Positions 48,218 through 57,240 of a DNA stretch of 64,000 nucleotides are shown here, piece after piece; positions within the stretch are counted from its first letter, which is position 1, and every line of letters starts with the position of its first letter. The notes under the pieces were generated by a model. That model was given only the letters and a program-made list of their open reading frames with translations. It searched no databases and was not told where the DNA came from. A program made the position numbers and the translations under genes. Origin of the DNA: Anniella stebbinsi (taxonomy: Eukaryota; Chordata; Lepidosauria; Squamata; Anniellidae); the NCBI GenBank assembly GCA_029215795.1, contig JARDYH010000005.1:13424001-13488000 (forward strand), given 5' to 3'.

Positions 48218-48220
<3 letters not shown>

Positions 48221-48261
<41 letters not shown>
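48221..48261. repeat. (GA)n microsatellite
   Basis: About 20 perfect GA units. Confidence 0.95.
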
Positions 48262-48263
<2 letters not shown>

Positions 48264-48479
48264 TAGGACTTCAGCGCCATTACTTTGCTTCTTGGAGGCA
48301 CACTCTCCCAAGTCCCCCAGGGACTTTCAAGCAATTAACCCCAAAGACAGAACTTCAGGATGGAGAGTGCAAAGTGGCCATTTGCCCTAAGCAAAAAGTT
48401 TGTAAAGCTACTCCGCTGGGTGCTCTCAATAAAACTGGGACAAGCCCAATGGCACCGGCATGAGACAGAGGGAGGCTCA

Positions 48480-49070
48480 ATGTGGAGAGCCAATCATTTG
48501 AGAAAACCATGCTCAAACTGTTTAAGCACTGTGTAGGCTTCCACATGGCTTGACCATAGGTCAATCATGGCTTACATGACCTACTCGTTGTTTGCATATG
48601 GTGTACTCAGACGTGTAACCATATTTCACTTACAGTTTACATAAAACAATACTTGTGTTTTACTGATCGTTTACTCATGGCTTACCTGTGGTTTGCATGT
48701 AGGATGGCTAAAGCGAAACCACAGGCTATTTATGAAATTACATTGCAAGTCCATTGTTTACAAATACTTACTCATGATGATACTAGTGGGTTACACAAAA
48801 TCTTGCCATAGTTAAGTCTTCCCTTGCTAATGCTTTGCTGATGGTTTACGCATCGGCTGCTTCTATGCTGTTGGGCTCAGCCACCATGTATTCTTGTTCC
48901 CCACATGTTTTGCTATTATATAATCATGGCTTATGCATGGTGCACTCACAGTTTGCTTTAAAGCACAGCTTACTTTACACACAAATCACACATGATTCCA
49001 CGTGATTTGTCCATAGTAACACTCACGGTTTGTACCTGATTGCTTTTGCAGATTGCTGTTTACACAAAGT
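48480..49070. repeat. Degenerate repeat of ATGGCTTAC / GGTTTGCATG words
   Basis: CATGGCTTAC-like and TGGTTTGCATG-like words recur at 48567, 48590, 48677, 48688, 48842, 48925, 48950 and 49025 with varied spacing. It may be the wreck of a palindromic element or an old short-period repeat. No gene. Confidence 0.4.
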
Positions 49071-49455
49071 GACTAATTTATTAAATAAATCCGTAAACCG
49101 CCCCTTGTAAAGCACTTAGATTTCTCCCTGTAGGAGGCAATATGGAAGTGCAAAAAAGTATAATCATTATTACTATTAAATGCTACGCAAAGGGATGATT
49201 AAAATTAACCATATCTTTCTGGTTAAAATTGCCTGCTTTTAAAGCCTCCCAAATCTGCCCTCTATGACGCAATTGGCACAGGTCTATCTATTACACTCGC
49301 CTCAGATCCTTTCTCTTGCCTTAACATCAATCCATTTTATCTGCTGTAACTACAGGTAGTAGCAAGAGCAGATTCTACCCCATAAGCTACAGACGAGTTC
49401 AAGGAATGAAGCCTGTCTGCCTTAAGTACTTCTAAATTTATGACTGAGTGTAAAG

Positions 49456-49672
49456 GAGGGTGCTTCCAGACAAGGTTTTTAGCGCAAGGCTATCACCCTG
49501 CCTCATTCACGGAATTTTACAGGGGGTCCAGCCAATGTCATCTTCCATTCATAACCCTCCCATCTTTTCCCACCACTTCTTCTGTCTTATTTGTTACTGC
49601 AGAAGACCTGTTCAGGAAAAAAAAAGTCGGAATTGCTGCACAACGCTTTCTGATTGGTAGCGCTAGGGGCCC
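49456..49672 (-). repeat. Interspersed repeat family C, copy 3
   Basis: The minus strand reads GTTGTGCAGCAATTCCGAC, GAAGAAGTGGTGGGAAAAG and CTGTAAAATTCCGTGAATG, matching the plus-strand copies. Confidence 0.5.
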
Positions 49673-51430
49673 TCTGTCTGGAAGCAGCCTAAATCAGGGC
49701 CCAAACTGGACATAAAGGCAACAGATCTGTGTGTTTTAAACTTGAGATTTGCACCAGTCACATAGAAGAGAAGGGGGCGACTGAAGAGCCAAAGGGGTGC
49801 ATGGAGAACAATTTAAGAGCAAAGGGGTGTGTGTGCTAACTTATCTCCTATGAGCCTTGCCCATAGTTTGCTTCCCTATAATCTGTCTCTCAAGATCATT
49901 TTCTTACAGCTGGATTCATGTCCTGTATGGGAGTCCAGCTGGCAGATAATGTGCCTTGGGTGATAGACTGTGGGGAATAAACCCGTTAAGTTGGGAGGAT
50001 TCCATGTTCCTTACCAACCATGTGCCTCTTTTGCTCTTCCAGCTGGACCCCTTAGCCCGCTCCCCATTTTCAACATGACTGGGGAAGATCCAGGTTTAAG
50101 TACACAGATCTGCTGCTTTCACTCTAGTTTTGTCTGAAGAAGCCGCTCTTCGTTGGTGCGTCTTCTGTGACCCAAGTACAGAGCCTGACCTCAGGTTGTG
50201 GGAGGTTTTTCTAGAACATACCCAGGGTTTCCCTGTGGATGCAGTTACAGGGGAAGGTCAGGAATGGTTGGCAAGTTCTGTCACAGAGGAGCTTGTCCAC
50301 TGTTCCTGAACTTCGCATTGGACAAACCTTCTGGGAACATTTTAAAAAACACTGTTCTGAACAGCTTGCCTTACAGTCTTCTTTCCACTTAAAAACACAC
50401 ACGCACACACATACACACACAAACAAGGGAGCCAAGCGCTTCCCTTTCCCACCTTGCTTTAAAAGAAATACCCCTCCCCTCCCACCCCCAGTTTAAAAAA
50501 TAGATATCAAAAATGGACGGACAACAAGATAAATATAGCTCTAAGCCGTCTCCTACTTTTCTTTCAGTATGACTCTCTTGATAATAGATAAAATTGTGAT
50601 ATATACTCTGTGAAAAAATAGAAGGTGCTGGGAATTCTGTTTAGGAATCATATGGTATTTCCAAAATGGCATCTCTTTATCATCATTAACAAATATGTAT
50701 GGGGGGGGTGAACCCCTCAAAACCCACTATCGACAAGAAATGAAATGTTCATCATTTGAGGATCTGAGTTACAATGAACCCACCTCGTAAAAGAGACACA
50801 GCCCTTTCATAGAGATTCACAAATTCCCTTATGATGCATCTAGAAGGAAGTGAGGAGCTGTAGAAAGAGGTCGAGCTTCCATTATTTCCATAGAAAGCAC
50901 CCACACGCCCACACTTTTTGGGATTGCAGGAAATGAAGGGAATATAAAGTGGGAATCTGTCACTGCCGCTTCCAGGAATGATTCAGTTGGAAGCAAGAAG
51001 CTGAAGAGGTATGCGAGGTTGGGACTTCTTTTTTAGTGACCAATCAGCAATGAAACCCCCCCATAAGATGGCTAATGTCTGCATTTCTCCAGTGATGAAG
51101 GAAATGAAACCATAAGAAGACAGTCAAAAGTAGAAAGGATTAAGACTTCCCCATTGGCCATTTCTGTGGTGACCTTTGATCGTCAGGAAATAAATTAAGG
51201 AAACCGTTCTGCAAAGAGAGAAAGTTCCCCCTGAAATCAGTAGGTGGGACTTCTCTGGTCTCCACATTGACGACCTGGTGGCCTTTGACCTTTAGGAAGT
51301 GCATCAATTGGGGGGGGAACGCTGAAGACTTCCTCAGCTGTTGCCTTAATGTCAAATCGTGCATCTGATATATCCGAACAAAGCGCCAGAACATCCCCTG
51401 CCTCAATGAACCACAGGATTTATGGTCAAG
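49673..51430. other. Intergenic or distal ELK1 3' flank, no gene seen
   Basis: It holds a CA-rich patch at 50395-50425. I see no coding exon and no clear minus-strand polyadenylation signal to end ELK1. Confidence 0.35.
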
Positions 51431-52430
51431 ATTGTTTAGCCAACATAAACATGGCTGACACTGCTATCTTATCTGGCCAAACAACATGACTGGCTGTGCT
51501 TCCTCCTACTGTGTTGCACAGCAAACACAGCCAAATTAAGTTTTTTGTCAAGCCAAATCAAATAATAACCTATTCCAATACTATTCCTTTCATGAAGCCC
51601 AAAGAAACATGATCAACAGTGCTTCCCCCTTCTTCATTCAGCCACAACATACATGGCTAACCCTGACATTTCTACACATATGCAGCCAAAAGCAAACATG
51701 GCTGAAACTCTTTGGCCTGCCTACCCAGCCAAAACAAAGATGGCTTACACACCAACGTCCTGCCCATCATCCATCCATAGCCTAAATCATCACCCAGCCA
51801 AAACAAATATGGCTGACGCTGCTTCCGCCCTTTCCATACAGCCAAAATAAACTTGGCTTGCAAGGTCTATACCTTTAGTAAACTAGCTTAAAACTCACCA
51901 AGGCAAGGGGAGAGGGATGAGATGAGATCTCGATTTATCTTGGTGGGTCGGCTTTCTTGAGCTTAGACCATCACCCAAACTCATCCTCATTAAGAAATTG
52001 AATACCAAGACAGAGGACACAAAAAGGAACCCATACTGCCACATTGAATGGTAAATATGGGCAACCCCTTATTCAGAGAGGAGACCAAATAAAGGAGGCT
52101 GTCTCCTCCTTGCCTCCAAGTAGGAATTTGAGGACCATATGAAACTTCAGCAGGAGGGCGAATACAGCACACCACCTTCTTGGTGTTAGGGAAACACCAT
52201 TTGGCTTCAGAGGAAAATCCTGGCACATCCAAGGTGAGCGGATAAATCTGCTTGCAGCGCCATTTTCACCCTTCAAGCAGGTCGCTGGTCCTCAGCTCAA
52301 CAAAGGGCTCTTCCAGTCAAAGAAGCGATACTTAGTTGTCTGACCCATTAAGTGATCCCAGGTGCTTGGAAAGAAACTCAAGCCAGTTCTTTGGCAGGAG
52401 TAAGGGATACCATGATGTAGAGACGAAACG
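51430..52430 (-). other. Probable ELK1 3' UTR region
   Basis: This sequence follows the ELK1 stop on the minus strand. I could not find a convincing minus-strand AATAAA close by, so the 3' end is not fixed. The far part holds a cluster of short AGCCA...TGGCT hairpin units, described separately. The extent given is inference from the usual length of ELK1 3' UTRs. Confidence 0.3.
51435..51860. repeat. Cluster of degenerate AGCCA-(9-10)-TGGCT hairpin units
   Basis: Units such as AGCCAAAACAAACATGGCTG recur at about 51438, 51685, 51728, 51797 and 51839, with more decayed ones at 51476, 51532, 51555 and 51641. Each unit is a mini inverted repeat with an A-rich loop. Spacing is irregular (roughly 40-80 bases), so this is not a simple tandem array. 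Confidence 0.6.
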
Positions 52431-52529
52431 CTATGGCTTCTGCGGGCCGGGAGATAGGACTACAGGGGTGGAGAGTCCATCCACGCTGAGTGAGGGGATG
52501 TGAACTTGTGAGCTAGAATTGCTGGGAAA
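52431..52529 (-). CDS. ELK1: ELK1 terminal coding exon
   Basis: The exon has 99 bases: 32 codons plus TAG. The acceptor CTTCAG lies at 52535-52530, and its pyrimidine tract is a (CT)n microsatellite. The peptide starts FPSNSSSQVHIPSLSVDG and ends STPVVLSPGPQKP, the standard ELK1 C terminus. FP joins the FQ of the previous exon to form the FQFP (DEF) ERK-docking site. The exon is too short to stand out as an open frame and lies in a different frame from the longer open frame over it. Confidence 0.93.
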   Translation of the reverse strand, partial: FPSNSSSQVHIPSLSVDGLSTPVVLSPGPQKP

Positions 52530-52531
52530 CT

Positions 52532-52582
<51 letters not shown>

Positions 52583-55500
52583 GAACAGTTTAGGGCCTGC
52601 ACACAAGTATAACAAAAGCTCAATGCCTGATTTTCCTACGGAGCAGCGGCTTTGAGAGGGAGCAGCTTGGAGTGCAGAACCAGAGGTCTTTAATCCTGTC
52701 CCGTCGTTCTTTTCCCCAAATCTACATACACACACATAAACACAGAGGTTTTCAAACACAAGCAAACATAAACATATCTAGAACCCCATAGGAAGGAAAC
52801 GCATGTAGAGGGACAGCAGAGAATTGATGAGTGGAGAGAGAAGGTTATGCTCCTCCAGAAGCTGTTTTTCCTAGGAAAAGCAGACACTGGGCATTTGTTG
52901 CATGCATTTGTTATATGAATGTAACTTGTCGTTTCACTCACGGTTCATCCCCATCAAGTTTCGCACGTTGTCCCTTGATTCCACACCTGGTCTGCCCCCC
53001 ATTTCCTCCATGCCTCACTATTCCCGACCAGAGTCAGGGTGCATTTTGTACACACACCCCAATTCTCCATCTGGAAACATTAAATTAATTTGCCTGTAAC
53101 TGCTCAACTGTACTGTTTCCAGAACAAAGATTCTTGAAAGGTGCATCTGGACCGGCACTTCTCCCGTTTCGTTTCACGGCATCCCTCTTGGTGTCCAATT
53201 GCACACCTTTGTGGACTTCCCATGGAGACTGCTTCATGGCTCTTAACTTCTCCAGGTGGTAGGAAGCTTTTTTAAAAGGATCATTTTCCACTTCAAGAGA
53301 GCGAACAACTGTCATGCCCAGGTCAAACAGAGTGTATATTGCTGGCAAGAACTCTACTTTAAGGGGGAGTGATCTTCATCCCTGGAGCAGCAGCAACAGC
53401 AGCAGGAGGGATGGAAGACGGCACTCCCTACAGGGAAACTGGTGGCCAGTTGAAATCCCACCAGCGGCAGCAGGTGCTTTAGGAAAGGGAGGCGGACTGT
53501 GCAGTGGATGGAGCTTCCATGGCATAGCTATCTCTTCTGATCCATTGCTGGAGGACCACTTTTTGACCCATGAGCACTGAGCTAGGCTAGCGGTTGGGTC
53601 TCCAAGTGTCATTCACAACGTTTCCCAGTTTCTCTCTTCAGTGATGAGGATTAGAAAGTTGGAAGGAAGGAAGGAAGGAAGGAAGGAAGGAAGGAAGGAA
53701 GGAAGGAAGGGACATACGTTTTGCCAAACTCATGTCTGATCCATGTCAGACCCATGCCAAGTATCAGAGTCCGTACTTGCTCGATAGGATTGCAAGACAG
53801 ATACTGCCATGTCAGATTCCCTTTGTAAACCAGCATCAGACTCTGTTCCTCCACCTTCTCAAACTCACCTTATTGTCCAGTTCTACCCACAATCAGAAAC
53901 CCCAGCCTAGAGCTCTCCAAAGGCACCACACACGTGTGCACACACATACAGAGTCCTACTGATCGCCTCCGATCTCATACCATACCTGGAAGGAGAGCTT
54001 GGCTGGGCTGCGTGGTGCGATGGGGCTCAGGGTGCTCCAGAAATGGATGGTGGGTGGCAGAGAACTCGGGGTGAGCAGAACCGGAGTCTGCAAAGAAGGA
54101 CAGGCTGTCACAACGGGAACAGAAAAGGGAAACTCCGACAGCAACGTTCCTCCAGGGGAATCCAAGATCCAACCACACTCGTTCTGTTGGCCCTGTGTTT
54201 CCATGTCTGGCCTTGAGAAGCCGGCAGGACTCATGGATTAGAATTGTGAACAGAGAAAGTTAGGGGGGCAGGAACAGCTGTACCAGCCAACATCCCTGCT
54301 TTTCCATGGGTCTTAAAGGTGAGGTAGCACTTCCCCCCACCCCTGTGCACGTGAATAGGAGCCAGATAGCGGCAAACAAAGAGGCAATTGGGCTAAAGCA
54401 GCTTTCCCCAGTCCAGCACCTTCCAGATATGTTGGACTACAACTCTCATTATCCCCAGCCAGTACGATATGTGCATTCCCCGCTCCCCCTGCCCCAGTTA
54501 AACGCTTTGCTGCTTGAGCTATTTATGACGACTAAGGGCAAATGAGGATGGGGCTCCTGAACCTTTAGTATTTGTATGGAACAGGGAATTTTGACAGGGA
54601 CGGCTTGTGATGCAAGGCTGAGAAAAGCTGTCCTTCTTCGCATCCGATCATCCTATCGGCCTGGCCAGCAAGTCATTTCCTGTCAGGATCACTCTGAAGA
54701 TCGGACGGAGGGTGGTAGGTCAGAACACACCCAAACCCATCAAGTAGACTGCCAGAAAGCCCCTTGGCCACCGCCAATTGTCCCTTCCCCACACCGCTCT
54801 TGCCTCTGGGAGAGTAACCGGAGGGCAAATTGGGGGTATCCGGGAGCCGGGTTTTACTCCAGTTGCTATTTCCTACCTTACCGAGGTATGTGTTGTACCT
54901 ATTGTACAGTTTTTATGAAGCAAAAACAACATTTGATGCCCCAGAAGAAACTGTAAGCATCCCATTCAAATCAGGCGTGTCCCTGACAAATGTGGACACT
55001 TGCGATTTTGGGAACCTGAGTTCTACCCCCAGTTCCTGGGAACAGAGCGAAGTCCAGAGTGCCCTGCTGATAAAACATGGTCTCACCAGTGCATGGGAAG
55101 AAATCACTGTGGTCGGAGTCAGGGTACTGCCTGTCCCTCCCGGGGCCAGGAGGCTGTTCACTGCTGCGTTCACTTTCTCCTGGGTCGGCAGCGATGGCAG
55201 CTCCAGGACTTTGGGCTTCTTGCCCTTTTGGGGCTGCCCCTCGAGAGACACAGCAGCTGGGCTGGGTGACTGAGCTTCCTCTTTCAGCAGCCCATCCCCT
55301 TCCGGCAGCTCGGCCTCCAAGGACACCTTCTCCAGGGAGGCCTTCTCCGAAGAGGGAGCCTCCTCCTTTACTCCCGGGTCCATCAAAACCAACAGAGCGG
55401 CTGCCTCTTCGTCAAGGTCAAGGTTCTCCTCTACTTTCACCAGCACCTTCTCACCGAGTGAGGGAGTCTCCAGCGGGGTGGACCCCACTATGACCTGGAC

Positions 55501-57192
55501 GGACAGGGAAGGAAAGAAATAAAAAGAACAACCAAAGGCGCAGTGGGCAAACTCTCAGTCAGGCAAACACCCACACTTGCTCCCCACCCACCTCCCGCCT
55601 TGGCTAGTAGCCAGACCTCCTTTAAGGAACTCTTCCTTAAGCCTGCGCTGCTTTTCAATGACACCTACCCAGGACTAGCGTTTTTTCCCCTCTGCTTTCC
55701 CTGGCTTTATTTACAATTATTTCTTTTATTTACAGTATTTATATACCGCTCCCCATTCAAGAATTTCAGGGCGGTGAACAAATGCAATAAAAGACTACAA
55801 ACAGAATAAAAACACATTAAAATACATTTTTAAAAGAAACAAAGTGAAAATAAAACCGCAGCTGGTCATTAAGGGAAGGCTTCCTGGAACAACAATGTTT
55901 TCAGGAGGCACCGGAAGGCATACAAAGTTGGCACTTGCCTGACTAACGGAGGTAGGGAATTCCATAGGAGGGGGGCCACTACACTGAAGGCTCTTCTCCT
56001 GGTGGACTCCAATCAGACCACAGGTCCACATGGAACCATCAGGAGAATGCCCTTAGATGACCTCAGTAACCAGGCAGGTTGATAGGAGAGAAAGCGCTCT
56101 CCCAGGTATCCTGGTCCCAAGTTGTTTAGGGCTGTGTACACTAGTATCAGAACCTTGAACCTGGCCCGGTAGCCAATAAGGAGCCAAAGCAGTTCCCTCA
56201 GCAAAGGAGTTGCATGCTGGAAAGGGGCAGCTCCCGACAACAGCCGAGCTGCTGCATTCTGCACTAGCTCCAGCTTCCAGAGCAGCTTTAAGCTTCATAA
56301 AGATCGCCTTGCTGGCTCCAAACAAGAGGTCTGACTAGTCTAGCATTCTCTTTCCTTCGGAGGCCTGTCAGATGCTCACAGGAAGGGCCGTCCCCCTATT
56401 GTCCGCCCCCAGCGTTCAGAAGCATATTGTCTCTCTGACAAAGGAAGAATGAATTCCAGCAAGCGAGCAAGGCTGGCCAGCCGCTTTGTTTGGAGGTCCT
56501 TTGCTGTGCCGCATTCTCTGCCTATATTCCAGGAGTGGCCTGTTTTAGACTTCCTTCTCCATGCCCTATCTCAAAATTGGCACCTTTCTGATGTTTTGCA
56601 CTACACTTCCCAGCATTCCTGGCCATTGGCCATGCAGACCAGGGGTGATGGGAGTCGCAGTCCAAAACATCTGGAGAGCACCAAGTTGAGGAAGGCTGCC
56701 CTATGTTATTGTATCTATTAGCCTTCTCCTGAACATGGCATCCACCCAAATCCTGCCCGGTCATGTCTGTTTGCCTGCTCCATGACTTACATTTTCCTGG
56801 TCCTGCCCAAACATACCTCCCCGGCTCCCATTCCAGCTATGTTAGTTATGTCCCAGCAAGCCTCTTTTACATTCCTTTTGCTAGACTGTTCCTTAGAACA
56901 GCAGTAAATACAAGACAGACCTCCAATTTCTGACGTTTGTTTGTGTATAAAATTATTTATGAGTCACCTTTTGGCCCCAAAGGCAATGTACACGTTAAAA
57001 CTTATTAAACAATATCATAACAAATATCACTTAAAGGAACAAATTAAAAAGAGGAGAAGTCATCTTTAAAATCAGAAAGCATTACAAAAAATCATAACAC
57101 ACGAAGGGGAACAAAAATGGTTTTAACTGCCCGTCTAAATCTAAGCAAAGAAGGAGCCAATCTAACCTGCCTAGGGAGGGAATTCTACAGTC

Positions 57193-57240
<48 letters not shown>

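Noticed and set aside
52073..52276. Possible ELK1 terminal exon at 52.1-52.25 kb
   Set aside because: A weak resemblance in one frame, but the true exon at 52431-52529 matches the ELK1 C terminus almost exactly and has correct splice phase.
54830..55493. Long plus-strand frames over ELK1
   Set aside because: They are antisense shadows of the GC-rich ELK1 exon.
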